Assembly: GCA_947624015.1 (NCBI GenBank)
Contig: CANQIA010000005.1
Location: forward strand, 47,174 to 111,173
Length of the DNA: 64,000 nucleotides
DNA from: an uncultured Clostridia bacterium
GTDB lineage: Bacteria; Bacillota; Clostridia; Lachnospirales; CAG-274
Reading direction: 5' to 3'
Shown here: one piece after another, positions 25,976 to 34,593 of the stretch
Position numbering within the stretch: position 1 is the first letter of the stretch
Layout: every line of letters starts with the position of its first letter
Made by a program: the position numbers and the translations under genes
The notes under the pieces: generated by a model
Told to the model about the DNA's origin: nothing
Seen by the model: the letters and a program-made list of their open reading frames with translations, nothing else
Databases searched by the model: none

Positions 25976-26431
25976 CTAAAAATTATTGAATTTCTTTGAT
26001 CTTTTTTCTTTGTTCCTATACTCGTTGTATTCCACAAAGGCTCGCCTCATCATCTGTTTTTCATCGTGAAATTTAAGCAGATAATAGGCCTCATGTTGCT
26101 TATAAAAGCCGGCATCCACAAAAAATTCTTCTGCTTGAGGTTTACAATAAAATGAATCGGTAATCATAAGATACCAGTGTACCGTCTTATTGACCATATC
26201 GTTGGTCCCTCTGAATGTATACTGAGTTTTGCCGATATATTTTATTATTTCCGCATCTGAATCAGTTTCCTCCTTTACTTCTCTTAGGGCTGTCTGTTTA
26301 TATGTCTCGCCGCTTTCTACCGTACCCTTAGGCAAGACCCATCCCATATATCTTCCATTTTGGTTTTTATAAAGCAACAGAACCTTACCATTATGAATTA
26401 CCACGCCGCCGCAGCTAACAGCATCAATCAT
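25976..26431 (-). CDS. Nudix hydrolase
   Basis: A 151-aa protein from the chosen start, with the Nudix box G(5x)E(7x)REVxEET at about residues 36-57 (final Gly replaced by Asp/Ser region). It has a conserved N-terminal SCGGVVIHNGKVLLL. The box fits Mg2+-dependent cleavage of a nucleoside-diphosphate-linked substrate; the exact substrate is unknown. The frame extends to 26470, but ATG 26431 has GGAGGT seven bases upstream. Confidence 0.88.
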   Translation of the reverse strand: MIDAVSCGGVVIHNGKVLLLYKNQNGRYMGWVLPKGTVESGETYKQTALREVKEETDSDAEIIKYIGKTQYTFRGTNDMVNKTVHWYLMITDSFYCKPQAEEFFVDAGFYKQHEAYYLLKFHDEKQMMRRAFVEYNEYRNKEKRSKKFNNF

Positions 26432-26484
26432 GATAATTACCTCCGATTCTGCCGGGGAGACCCCAACCAACTATAATTGTATAT

Positions 26485-26513
26485 AGTATAACATAATCGG
26501 TATGTAATTTCAA
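26485..26513 (-). promoter_or_regulatory. Sigma-A promoter for the Nudix gene
   Basis: Minus strand TTGAAA (26513-26508), 17-base spacer, TATACT (26490-26485). Confidence 0.7.
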
Positions 26514-26564
26514 TAGATAATAATATCTTTGACAAAAAATCTTATTTTTATATAAAAGCTTATA

Positions 26565-27521
26565 CTATTTTAACCTAAGATCCTCGCCTATAAATTCATA
26601 AATTTTAAAATTTCCTGTTATCCTTGAAAATATTCTCTCGGAATATTTTTTATTGATATCCGAAAGGCTCAAATTTGTGGAAATAATTATTGATTTTTTA
26701 TTGAGAAGTCTTGTATTTATAATATCGAAAAGCTCGGATATGGTACCGGCATTTACTCCCTCCGTTCCCAGATCATCCACTATAAGAAGATCGCAGTCAT
26801 TAAGGAGCATTATTGCCTCCGCCTCGCTCTCGTCCTCCCGACCGAATCTGAAACGTGTCAGATAGGAAAAGAGCTTGTATGCGCTCATATATACCACAAA
26901 ATATCCCCTGTCGATAAGGCTTTTTGCAATACAACTGCACATAAATGTCTTGCCCAGCCCTGAATTACCGTAAAAGAGCATATATATAGGATCCTCGTCG
27001 AAATTGTCAACGGCTCCCGTAGTCTCCATAACGATATTGAGCATATTTTCATAGGGAGATATACCGTCGGCGCCCTTCTTCTTTGAAAATCTGTCATATT
27101 TAAAGTTGTCAAAATTATCGCTTTCAAGGACTTCGCTTATATTGGAAAGATCGTAAAGCTTATCCGCAAGCCTTATGTTAAAGCACTCGCATCTTTTAGA
27201 GCCTACGACACCGGTATCCTTACATATATCGCATTTATACTGAGGTTCAAGAGCTTTTAACTCATACCCCATATCTTTTAATATTTTTTCCTTCTCACTG
27301 TTAAGAGCGTTTATTTTTGCTCTGAAGCCCATATCCTTTTCTCCCAATATGGCGCTTTTAAAAAGCTTAACGCCTTCCTGCATTATTTCGCTGTCTATTT
27401 CCCCAAGGCGAGGCATTTTGCCATACAGCTTTTTCTTAAGCGAGCGTGCTTTGCTTTCGGCATATTCTCTGTCTTGTTCATATTCATCAAAAACAGCGGA
27501 ATATATTTCATCTCTATTCAT
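26565..27521 (-). CDS. dnaI: DnaC/DnaI-type helicase loader ATPase
   Basis: A 318-aa AAA+ protein from the chosen start. A coiled N-terminal region is followed by a zinc-type motif (CDICKDTG...CEC, about 98-114), Walker A GNSGLGKT and Walker B LLIVDDLG with downstream STN sensor. It would load the replicative helicase DnaB at origins or restart sites. ATG 27521 overlaps the stop of the dnaD-like gene (ATGAATAG), giving translational coupling; the frame upstream to 27566 lies within dnaD and is rejected. Confidence 0.87.
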   Translation of the reverse strand: MNRDEIYSAVFDEYEQDREYAESKARSLKKKLYGKMPRLGEIDSEIMQEGVKLFKSAILGEKDMGFRAKINALNSEKEKILKDMGYELKALEPQYKCDICKDTGVVGSKRCECFNIRLADKLYDLSNISEVLESDNFDNFKYDRFSKKKGADGISPYENMLNIVMETTGAVDNFDEDPIYMLFYGNSGLGKTFMCSCIAKSLIDRGYFVVYMSAYKLFSYLTRFRFGREDESEAEAIMLLNDCDLLIVDDLGTEGVNAGTISELFDIINTRLLNKKSIIISTNLSLSDINKKYSERIFSRITGNFKIYEFIGEDLRLK

Positions 27522-28530
27522 GTTTATTTGCCTTCTTCCTTGCAAGAATATCTTTGATCTCCTCATCGGAATATATTTTTTGATCGTAATCGGTAAAAGA
27601 ATTGTTTCTTCTTGCAGCGCCGTTTCCAGGCGGTTCAGCCTTGGCGGTAAATTCGCTGTCCGCCTTTTTCACTGCCGTTACGGTATTAATATTGTTCTTA
27701 TGCCAGTTCTCAATTATCTTATCGGTATATGATAAAGCTGCCTTGCCTGTGTTTTCTATGGTTTTGTTGCAGGCTATCTCTATTACGTCAATGGGCATCT
27801 TATAGTCGAGTATCCATTTATCCATGTACTTTTTGTCATTGGATGTGGGCGCTCTGTCCGTTATGCCGTAAAATCTGAGTATTTTGCCATAGCTTGTAAA
27901 TATGCTCAGATAGTCGGCAGCCGCTTCGCTTGTGGCTATACCTCTTTCCGCCCAGTCCATTGCGGTCTTTTCCATATATCTTATGGGCTTATTATTGTTT
28001 GAGCAGTAAGTTACAAGCACAATTATAACATCCATAGGCAACCCCATAAGATCGTACATTTCCATTAATATCTCGCTTTCTTTGGGAGTAAGAGGTCTTG
28101 CCATGAGCTTTTCGGAAATTGCAAGCAATTCCCTTGCCGCCTTATCATTTTCAAGTATTTCCGCTATATCCCTGGGAGAATATCCCGACTTTGTATCAGC
28201 GATCTTTAAAGGTATTGATTTTTCTTGTGTTTGCTTTGGTTCATTTTCTATATTCAAAAATTCCACCACAGGCTCATCCTTGTTTCCGCTCAGCTTTACA
28301 AGTCCCTTATCTTTCCAATACTTCCAAGCCTTTATTACATCGCTTTCAAGTATACCAAGCTTCTTGGCAATATGAGAATTATCCACTGATATGCCTTCGC
28401 TTCCGCATCTGAGGGCATATATATACACAAGAGAATATACCCATGAAGGTACATCTGCCATATAATCATCTATAAACCTGTTATCAAGTACCGTATGATC
28501 TCTTTTAATATTGAATTTAATATTGCTCAC
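27514..28530 (-). CDS. dnaD: DnaD/DnaB-domain primosomal protein
   Basis: A 338-aa protein. The N-terminal winged-helix domain (about 10-85) is followed by DnaD-like DDBH2 repeats; the signature YxxxIxxxW occurs as YTDKIIENWHKNNI near residue 270. It probably acts in primosome assembly with the overlapping dnaI gene. The start is GTG 28530, six bases after AAAGGAGG; the open frame to 28566 has no ribosome site there and is rejected. Confidence 0.85.
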   Translation of the reverse strand: MSNIKFNIKRDHTVLDNRFIDDYMADVPSWVYSLVYIYALRCGSEGISVDNSHIAKKLGILESDVIKAWKYWKDKGLVKLSGNKDEPVVEFLNIENEPKQTQEKSIPLKIADTKSGYSPRDIAEILENDKAARELLAISEKLMARPLTPKESEILMEMYDLMGLPMDVIIVLVTYCSNNNKPIRYMEKTAMDWAERGIATSEAAADYLSIFTSYGKILRFYGITDRAPTSNDKKYMDKWILDYKMPIDVIEIACNKTIENTGKAALSYTDKIIENWHKNNINTVTAVKKADSEFTAKAEPPGNGAARRNNSFTDYDQKIYSDEEIKDILARKKANKHE

Positions 28531-28554
28531 AGATATCCTCCTTTCTCTTTTTAT

Positions 28555-28583
28555 ATAATACCACACTAATATTTAAAAATCAA
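28555..28583 (-). promoter_or_regulatory. Sigma-A promoter for dnaD-dnaI
   Basis: Minus strand TTGATT (28583-28578), 17-base spacer, TATTAT (28560-28555). It lies between the MATE gene stop and the GTG start, supporting the shorter start. Confidence 0.65.
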
Positions 28584-28590
28584 ACAATGC

Positions 28591-29940
28591 TTATGCCATT
28601 TCTCTCCTGAGCCTCGGTCTTATAACGGCAAAGAAAACTGCAAGTGTAAAAATCGAGCCGACTATATCCGAGATCGCTCCGACATAAAATATATTATCGA
28701 TATCCGTTATCATAGGCAGCATCAGAACACACAGAATATATAAAACCTTTCTGAAAAATGAAACGGGAAAGGCGTATCGGATCTTTCCCATTGCCGTAAG
28801 CCCGTCTACAAAGGCATATTGCACGGCAACTCCCGGTATGCCCATAGTGTATTTTGAAAGAAAAGATGCTGCCAACGCTATGGTTTCACTGTTTCTGCTG
28901 AATACTCTTACAAATACGCTTGGTATCGTCTGCGAAAGTACAAGAAGTATCCCCAAATATGCCCCGCAAAGAAGTAATACATACTTAAAGCTTTCCATGA
29001 CCTTTTTATAATTTCCCGCTCCGCAGTGGAAGCTGAAAAGTGTGCCGCAGCCTGTGGTAATACCCTGCCCAGGATTGTTTACAAGTATCATAAAGCTCTG
29101 TATAATAGCTGCGCAGGCTATGTATTTATCGCCCGTGACCTCGCCTGCATAGCGTCTTAATTGAATATTCAGCAATACGATCATAAAGTTATCCAAAAGC
29201 GTTATAAGAAACGACATAATGCCTATGGCAAATATCCTTCTTATTATCCTAAGACTGTATCCGCCTATACCCATATTTATCGTAAGCCTTTTGAATATAA
29301 GCAATCTCAGAACATATACCATAGAGCATATCTGGGAAATGACCGTTGCAACGGCTGCGCCCTTTACTCCCATGTGAAATACATATATGAATACGGGATC
29401 CAATATAACATTGACTGCCGCTCCCAGCATTACGGAAAGCATACCGTCTCTTGCACAGCCCTGCGCCAGAATAAACTGGTTCATGCCCATTCCCATAAGG
29501 GATGCAAATGTTCCCAGTATATAAATCGTAAAATAATCGGAAGCAAGAGGATATATGTTGTCGCTTGCGCCCAGCATATATAATATTTCCTTCTTAAAAA
29601 GCAAGGCAATAAAAGTGACTGCAATACTTATAAACACAAGCATAAGCACAGAATTGTTCATCGCCTTCTGAGCCTCTGATCTGTCGCCTCTGCCTATGCT
29701 TATGCTCATAAGAGATGCACCGCCTATACCTACCATAAAAGCAAAAGCCGTAACAGCCGTAAGGGCAGGAGCGCATATGCCTATGGCGGCAAGAGATAAT
29801 TCTCCCGTATTTTCTATATTTCCAACAAATATCCTATCGACTATACTGTAAAGAATATTGAAAAACTGCGCAAGCATAGCGGGTATGCCCAGCTTTAGCA
29901 CCAGCTTGGCAATAGATGTTGTATTAAATTCCTTTTCCAT
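28591..29940 (-). CDS. MATE-family multidrug/sodium exporter
   Basis: A 449-aa membrane protein with 12 predicted TM segments and the MATE two-fold repeat. Characteristic segments are PAMLAQFFNILYSIVDRIFVG near the N-terminus, GIGGASLMSISIGRGD, and QGCARDGMLSVMLGAAVNVILDP at mid-length. It exports cationic compounds or drugs by Na+ or H+ antiport; the substrate is unknown. ATG 29940 follows AGGTGG and starts MEKEFNTTSIAKL; the frame to 29970 is not supported. Confidence 0.9.
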   Translation of the reverse strand: MEKEFNTTSIAKLVLKLGIPAMLAQFFNILYSIVDRIFVGNIENTGELSLAAIGICAPALTAVTAFAFMVGIGGASLMSISIGRGDRSEAQKAMNNSVLMLVFISIAVTFIALLFKKEILYMLGASDNIYPLASDYFTIYILGTFASLMGMGMNQFILAQGCARDGMLSVMLGAAVNVILDPVFIYVFHMGVKGAAVATVISQICSMVYVLRLLIFKRLTINMGIGGYSLRIIRRIFAIGIMSFLITLLDNFMIVLLNIQLRRYAGEVTGDKYIACAAIIQSFMILVNNPGQGITTGCGTLFSFHCGAGNYKKVMESFKYVLLLCGAYLGILLVLSQTIPSVFVRVFSRNSETIALAASFLSKYTMGIPGVAVQYAFVDGLTAMGKIRYAFPVSFFRKVLYILCVLMLPMITDIDNIFYVGAISDIVGSIFTLAVFFAVIRPRLRREMA

Positions 29941-29950
29941 ATTACCACCT

Positions 29951-29992
29951 AAAAAAACGAAATCTGCCAACTTGTTTAAGTATAGCAGATTT
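29951..29992 (-). terminator. Terminator after the SLH-NlpC/P60 gene, overlapping the MATE promoter
   Basis: Nine-base arms GAAATCTGC (minus strand 29992-29984) and GCAGATTTC (29967-29959), 16-base loop, followed by CGTTTTTTT. The -10 of the MATE promoter lies between the arms. Confidence 0.7.
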
Positions 29993-30007
29993 CCACATCA
30001 ATGTCCA
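29979..30007 (-). promoter_or_regulatory. Sigma-A promoter for the MATE gene
   Basis: Minus strand TGGACA (30007-30002), 17-base spacer, TATACT (29984-29979). The -35 abuts the stop codon of the preceding gene and the -10 is in the loop of that gene's terminator. Confidence 0.65.
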
Positions 30008-31438
30008 TTATTTATTTTCTGTAAAAATATCCTCCAATATTTCTTCCGGCGTCATAGAGCCATAGCCTTCCTCATCACTTAATACGCTCCATCTGAATTG
30101 ATCGTAATGAGACAGATAGGACTCATTTCGTGAGCTGTCGGGGAATTTGTTGTACCAGTCGGGATAATATTTTTTCATATATTTCTCGGCAAGCTGTATT
30201 GCCTGTGAATTTTTATTACCTTCGGGCGTGTATGTACCTGTAAGCTGAACCCCCGGAGGACTGGAGTGCAGCAGAAGTATACTTCCGTCACCGCACTGAC
30301 CCAAGCATATGAATACGTGCTTGCAGTCGTCACAGCCGCTTGCCATAATATCTCCCGCTTTGTAGTCGGTTATATCGCTGCGCTTTGTTATGGTGCCAAG
30401 TCCCATTTCAGCCAGCATATCGTCCATTTTATAGGAATTTGTAACATATCCTCTGCCGTCATTCATAACATTATATATTGCCCAACCAACAAAGCCAGAA
30501 CAGTCCAGACCGTCATGTATGACCGATTTGTTTTTCTCGTAATCATATGCCTCATAATTATAGCTGCTGTCCTGCTTTGACGTAAAGTCTATCCAGCTTT
30601 GGGACAGACCGAGAGTAAGAGCCTCTACCCCTGCGCCGTCGTCTGCCTCGTTCCAGCCGCCGCCGTATATATACATTACCTTGCCAACAGGCTCAAATGC
30701 CGTTTTTACAAGGTTTTTAATGCTTTTGACTCCTCTTTCGCCTTTAACAACTGTATCAAAGGGATCATTATCCACAGTCCTTACCTCCCTGAGTTCAGGC
30801 TTTAATGCCTTGCATATAAGTATTGCGCTGTCCTCTCTTGTCAAGGTATCGTATGGAGAGAAATTGCCTTTTTCATCTCCCTGTACTATGCCCCATGAAA
30901 AAAGAGCGCTTATATCCTCAGCATATTCACTCTGTGATATAATATTCCAATCATTTATAATACTTGTGTCCGCCTTGTATTCTAAATTCTCACTGCTTAA
31001 CTTCATAACAGAGCTGTAAAGCATATGTGCTGCCTCGGCTCTTGTTATGGGAGCATTCCATTCATCGCCTTTGTATTGCTTTGATAAACCTATCTTATAG
31101 GAATTCACAAGAATATCGTCAGCCGCACCGTTCCATACCTTGTCAAACTCATTTTCTTCAACTATTTTGCCGTATTCATATTCATCTGAGGATACTGCAT
31201 CGCCTTTATAAAAGGAATTGTAGCACAAACTTAAAAATTCTGCTCTTGTGACCGTACCTTGGGGTTTAAATGTATTATCCGTATATCCCCTTATTCCGCC
31301 TTCTTTTACCAGCATTTCAACATAAGGTCTTGAATAGCTCTGTATATTACCGTCATCCTTAAATGTTGTTGCCGCAAGCGCAGAGGTACAGAATATTCCA
31401 AGTGCAGCAGTGAAAACAAACTTTTTGATAAAACTCAT
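30008..31438 (-). CDS. Secreted SLH-repeat protein with C-terminal NlpC/P60 hydrolase domain
   Basis: A 476-aa exported protein: signal peptide about 1-22, three SLH repeats (about 25-225; GYTDNTFKPQGTVTRAEF is a clear one), then an NlpC/P60-like domain (about 240-400) with catalytic Cys in GLDCSGFVGWA and His in CKHVFICLG. SLH repeats bind secondary wall polymer; the NlpC/P60 part would cut peptide stems of peptidoglycan. The domain is longer than usual, with inserts around the active site and an additional C-terminal region (about 400-476). Confidence 0.83.
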   Translation of the reverse strand: MSFIKKFVFTAALGIFCTSALAATTFKDDGNIQSYSRPYVEMLVKEGGIRGYTDNTFKPQGTVTRAEFLSLCYNSFYKGDAVSSDEYEYGKIVEENEFDKVWNGAADDILVNSYKIGLSKQYKGDEWNAPITRAEAAHMLYSSVMKLSSENLEYKADTSIINDWNIISQSEYAEDISALFSWGIVQGDEKGNFSPYDTLTREDSAILICKALKPELREVRTVDNDPFDTVVKGERGVKSIKNLVKTAFEPVGKVMYIYGGGWNEADDGAGVEALTLGLSQSWIDFTSKQDSSYNYEAYDYEKNKSVIHDGLDCSGFVGWAIYNVMNDGRGYVTNSYKMDDMLAEMGLGTITKRSDITDYKAGDIMASGCDDCKHVFICLGQCGDGSILLLHSSPPGVQLTGTYTPEGNKNSQAIQLAEKYMKKYYPDWYNKFPDSSRNESYLSHYDQFRWSVLSDEEGYGSMTPEEILEDIFTENK

Positions 31439-31474
31439 ATTATTCCTCCATAATATTTTATTGATACAAAAATT

Positions 31475-31499
31475 AAAGGGCTGTGCTTAACAGCCCCTT
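31475..31499 (-). terminator. Terminator after pgi
   Basis: Stem AAAGGGCTGT (31475-31484) with ACAGCCCCTT (31490-31499), one bulge, followed on the minus strand by AATTTTTG. Confidence 0.75.
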
Positions 31500-31509
31500 A
31501 AAAATACTA

Positions 31510-32850
31510 TCAGCTTAATCTTGCCTCTAATTCAGCCTTACGTTCTTCATAGCCGGGCTTTCCCAAAAGCGCAAACATATTCTTCTTATATGCTTCAACT
31601 CCCGGCTGATCAAATGGATTGACTCCCAGAAGATAGCCGCTTATAGCAAGTGCCTTTTCAAAGAAATACACTATCTGACCAAAATGATATTCATCGGTCT
31701 TTTCGATCTCAATGACCATAGTGGGAACTCCGCCGTCAACATGGGCTAAGAATGTTCCGCCGTATGCCTTTGAATTTACATACTGTATGCTCTTGCCTGC
31801 AACAAAGTTAAGACCGTCTACATTCTCGGGATCCTCCTGAATGATAAGATCCTTCTTTGTATTTTCTACCCAAAGAACGGTCTCAAAAAGGTTTCTGCTG
31901 CCGTCTTGTATAAACTGACCGATAGAATGAAGGTCTGTGGAGAAATTAGCGCTTACAGGGAATATACCCTTCTGATCTTTGCCCTCTGACTCGGCAAAAA
32001 GCTGCTTGTACCATTCGCCGAACATAGTAAGTGAAGGCTCGTAATTTGCCAATATCTCAATGCACTTGCCCTTTCTGAGAAGTATATTTCTCAATGCCGC
32101 ATACTTAAGGCAGTCATTGTTCATAAGGTCGTCGTTTTTGTACATATTTGCAGCATCCTGTGCGCCCTTCATAACTGCGTCAATATCAATGCCTGCCGCA
32201 GCCATAAGCACAAGACCTACGGGAGTAAGTACTGAAAATCTGCCGCCTATGTCGTCGGTAATAACAAATGTCTCATAGCCCTCCTTATCGCAAAGAGCCT
32301 TAAGAGCGCCTCTTGCCTTATCCGTAGTGGCAAATATCCTGTCCTTGGCGCCTTCCTTACCGTACTTATCCTCTATCATCTTCTTGAATATCCTGAAAGC
32401 GATAGCAGGCTCTGTGGTAGTGCCTGATTTTGAAATAATATTAATAGAGAAATCTCTGTCGCCTATCATTTCAATAATATCGTTAAGATAATCTGAGCTT
32501 ATGCTGTTGCCTACAAAATAAATATCGGGGAATCCCGGATGCTTTTTATTGTTGTAGTTATTGCCCTTGATAAAATCGAGAGCGGCACGTCCGCCAAGAT
32601 ATGAACCGCCTATACCTATAACTACAAGCACCTCTGAATTGGCTTGTATCTTCTTTGCGGCAGCCTTTATTCTCTCAAACTCATCCTTGTCATAGTCAAA
32701 TGGAAGATCTACCCAGCCAATAAAATCATTGCCTGCGCCCTTTCCTGAGTACAAAAGATCGCTTGCCATTTTAACGGCAGGTTCTATTTTTGCAAGCTCA
32801 TCCTCTCTCACAAAATCCTTTACGCCGTTTAATTTTAATTTAATGCCCAT
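31510..32850 (-). CDS. pgi: Glucose-6-phosphate isomerase
   Basis: A 446-aa Pgi of the Bacillus/Clostridium length class. Typical motifs are [24 protein letters not shown] (sugar phosphate SIS site), [11 protein letters not shown] and the C-terminal [11 protein letters not shown]. It interconverts glucose 6-phosphate and fructose 6-phosphate in the cytoplasm. It is last in the unit lipoprotein-pdaA-pgi, 27 bases after pdaA, and has its own GGAGGT site. Confidence 0.96.
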   Translation of the reverse strand: MGIKLKLNGVKDFVREDELAKIEPAVKMASDLLYSGKGAGNDFIGWVDLPFDYDKDEFERIKAAAKKIQANSEVLVVIGIGGSYLGGRAALDFIKGNNYNNKKHPGFPDIYFVGNSISSDYLNDIIEMIGDRDFSINIISKSGTTTEPAIAFRIFKKMIEDKYGKEGAKDRIFATTDKARGALKALCDKEGYETFVITDDIGGRFSVLTPVGLVLMAAAGIDIDAVMKGAQDAANMYKNDDLMNNDCLKYAALRNILLRKGKCIEILANYEPSLTMFGEWYKQLFAESEGKDQKGIFPVSANFSTDLHSIGQFIQDGSRNLFETVLWVENTKKDLIIQEDPENVDGLNFVAGKSIQYVNSKAYGGTFLAHVDGGVPTMVIEIEKTDEYHFGQIVYFFEKALAISGYLLGVNPFDQPGVEAYKKNMFALLGKPGYEERKAELEARLS

Positions 32851-32877
32851 TTTTATTACCTCCTTATATTTTGTTGA

Positions 32878-33780
32878 TTAAAGTTCGTCTAATGATTTAA
32901 AGCTGTAGCCCTGGGTTCTGAGTGAATCTATTATTCTGCCGAGAGCTTCTGTATTTGAGCTTGAAACTGCATGCAAAAGCATTATTTCTCCGTTATGATA
33001 TCTTTTCATTACGGTATTATAGGTCGCCTCTGCACCGGGCTGCTGATCCGTGAGCCAGTCCTTATGAGCAAAGCTCCAGAATATTGACTTATAGCCCATA
33101 TTGTGCGTAACAGCCAAAGTTCTTTCACTGTACTCGCCCATAGGCGGTCTGAAATACTTGGGCATATCCTTGCCTGTCACAGCCTTATATGCTTCGGCAG
33201 TGGAGTCAAGCTCTTGCTTTAGCTGGCTGTCCGTAAGTGTTGGAGAGCTTAAATGCTTGGCTGAATGGTTGCCGACTATATGCCCTTCGTCTGTCATGCG
33301 CTTTATAAGGGCAGGCTGACTTTCAATATAAGGCTTTGTAACAAAAAACGCCGCCTTTACGCCCTTTGACTTTAATACATCAAGTATTTTTGACGTATAC
33401 CCGTTTTCATAACCCTCGTCAAAAGTCAGATATATTGTTTTTTCTGCTGTATTGCCCGTATAATATGCGCTGTATTTATTTAATTCAACAGCAAAATTGC
33501 CCGTAGGCACCTTGTGTTGGTCATTGGGCATATAATACCATGACTGCTTTGTATCAGACAGCTTTGACGTATCGTAAAGCTGAATGGTAGTGGCTTCGGT
33601 GGTAGTTTCCGTTGTAGTGACCGTAGTTGTCGAAGTAGTCTTTAGGTTCAGCTCAACTATTTCATTAACAATAAGGCTGTGCCGCATAAAAGGTCCATCG
33701 GCATAGCTTTCCGCACTGGCGGTACAAATACATATACTGCTTATGACTATTGCCAAAAGCGGTATTTTCAAAAGCTTCAT
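32878..33780 (-). CDS. pdaA: Polysaccharide deacetylase, PdaA-type (spore cortex muramic delta-lactam)
   Basis: A 300-aa secreted carbohydrate esterase family 4 enzyme: signal peptide about 1-23, Thr-rich stretch (48-66, TTSTTTVTTTETTTEATT), then a NodB domain (about 112-300). Metal ligands are Asp121 in TFDEGYENG and His172/His176 in GNHSAKH. TFDEGYENG and the surrounding sequence match PdaA, which de-N-acetylates muramic acid for cortex delta-lactam, rather than chitin deacetylases. The Thr-rich segment is an addition relative to Bacillus PdaA. A vegetative peptidoglycan deacetylase remains possible. Confidence 0.85.
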   Translation of the reverse strand: MKLLKIPLLAIVISSICICTASAESYADGPFMRHSLIVNEIVELNLKTTSTTTVTTTETTTEATTIQLYDTSKLSDTKQSWYYMPNDQHKVPTGNFAVELNKYSAYYTGNTAEKTIYLTFDEGYENGYTSKILDVLKSKGVKAAFFVTKPYIESQPALIKRMTDEGHIVGNHSAKHLSSPTLTDSQLKQELDSTAEAYKAVTGKDMPKYFRPPMGEYSERTLAVTHNMGYKSIFWSFAHKDWLTDQQPGAEATYNTVMKRYHNGEIMLLHAVSSSNTEALGRIIDSLRTQGYSFKSLDEL

Positions 33781-33789
33781 AGCGCCACC

Positions 33790-34179
33790 TTATAATTCCT
33801 TAACAGACACTACATGGACATCCATATCGCTTTCAACAGAGTCTATATCGCACTTGACCGTAACCATAACATTGATACCTACAAGAAGACCGTCTTTGTA
33901 CTCGGTTTTTGTATCATCATCGGTTGAAAGGGTAATAACGCTGCCCTGCTCGGTCTCGATGGTTATAGTATTCATGGAAGCGTCTGTCACAACTCCTGTA
34001 AGATTATAAAGATCGGGCTGCCCTGCGCTTACCGATTCATTCTTTATGACCTCTGCCGGATTTACTTCTTCAACAGCTTCAGTCTCAACATTTTTTTCAA
34101 CAGCATTTGCTGAGCTTCCGCACGCAGAAGTAAATGCCAATAATGTTACCGTAAGCGCTAACACTAAAAATTTTTTCAT
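33790..34179 (-). CDS. Small secreted lipoprotein, function unknown
   Basis: A 129-aa protein with a lipobox (LAFTSAC) after a short signal peptide, a spacer rich in Glu/Val/Ala (about 25-50) and a beta-rich domain (about 57-129) of OB-like look (LTGVVTDASMNTITIETEQG...). No family recognised with confidence. ATG 34179 follows GGGAGG with 7-base spacing; the frame can extend one TTG codon to 34182. It starts the lipoprotein-pdaA-pgi unit, 9 bases before pdaA. Confidence 0.75.
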   Translation of the reverse strand: MKKFLVLALTVTLLAFTSACGSSANAVEKNVETEAVEEVNPAEVIKNESVSAGQPDLYNLTGVVTDASMNTITIETEQGSVITLSTDDDTKTEYKDGLLVGINVMVTVKCDIDSVESDMDVHVVSVKEL

Positions 34180-34213
34180 CAAAAGACCTCCCTTATTTTT
34201 TGATCCTATAGGT

Positions 34214-34222
34214 ATTATATCA
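34214..34222 (-). promoter_or_regulatory. Extended -10 promoter for lipoprotein-pdaA-pgi
   Basis: Minus strand TGATATAAT (34222-34214), perfect -10 with TGn extension; no good -35. Confidence 0.45.
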
Positions 34223-34270
34223 TAAAAAATTTACAATTACCACTACTTTTTTGTAAAATATGTAAAATAA

Positions 34271-34294
34271 AAAGAGAATGAATATCATTCTCCT
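34271..34294 (-). terminator. Terminator hairpin, distal copy of a duplicated target site
   Basis: Hairpin with arms GAGAATGA/TCATTCTC inside a 24-base segment that recurs at 34570-34593 with one change. On the minus strand it is followed by TTTTTATTTTAC, a full U-tract, yet no gene ends here. It also carries a second copy of the last two bases-plus-stop (GAATGA) of the flavoprotein gene that ends at 34584. Confidence 0.8.
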
Positions 34295-34569
34295 CAGACT
34301 GTCGAAAAAACAATATTTCAACAGAGAATATACTCTTAAATGAAGAACTTTTTGTAAAAAGCGCTGGTCGCATTACTTCGTAATGCTGCTCGCCATGCAT
34401 CCGGGTCGCAGACTTTAATCCGCAAGGTGGGCTTTGCCCGCCTGAGGAAAAAATTTGAGCTTAGAAAGCCATAAATTGGCTTTCGTAAAGCTCAATATTT
34501 TTATACCCGAATATCTGCAAGAAATGTCGTAAGGCATTTCTTGCAAGCGTGTCGATTTTATCAACACGC
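34295..34569. repeat. Structured interspersed repeat, copy B (opposite orientation to copy A)
   Basis: A 275-base non-coding element; its complement reads like copy A. Its features, in that reading direction, are: hairpin GCGTGTTGAT...ATCGACACGC (34569-34547); hairpin TGCAAGAAATG with its complement; a nested hairpin (outer GAGCTT/AAGCTC, inner GAAAGCC/GGCTTTC); a GC hairpin GGCGGGC/GCCCACC; the conserved block TGCGGATTAAAGTCTGCGAC (plus-strand 34405-34424 region); an extra hairpin CATTAC/GTAATG absent from copy A; and the shared tail ending TTTTTTCGACAGTCTG. No ORF. It fills almost all of the 404-base gap, and nothing else is seen there besides the promoter at 34214. Confidence 0.85.
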
Positions 34570-34593
34570 AAAGAGAATGAAGATCATTCTCCT
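34570..34593 (-). terminator. Terminator hairpin, proximal copy of a duplicated target site
   Basis: Same 24-base segment as 34271-34294 with one T-to-G change. It includes the stop codon of the flavoprotein gene (34584). On the minus strand only CTTTGCG follows, so the U-tract is cut by the repeat element. Confidence 0.8.
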
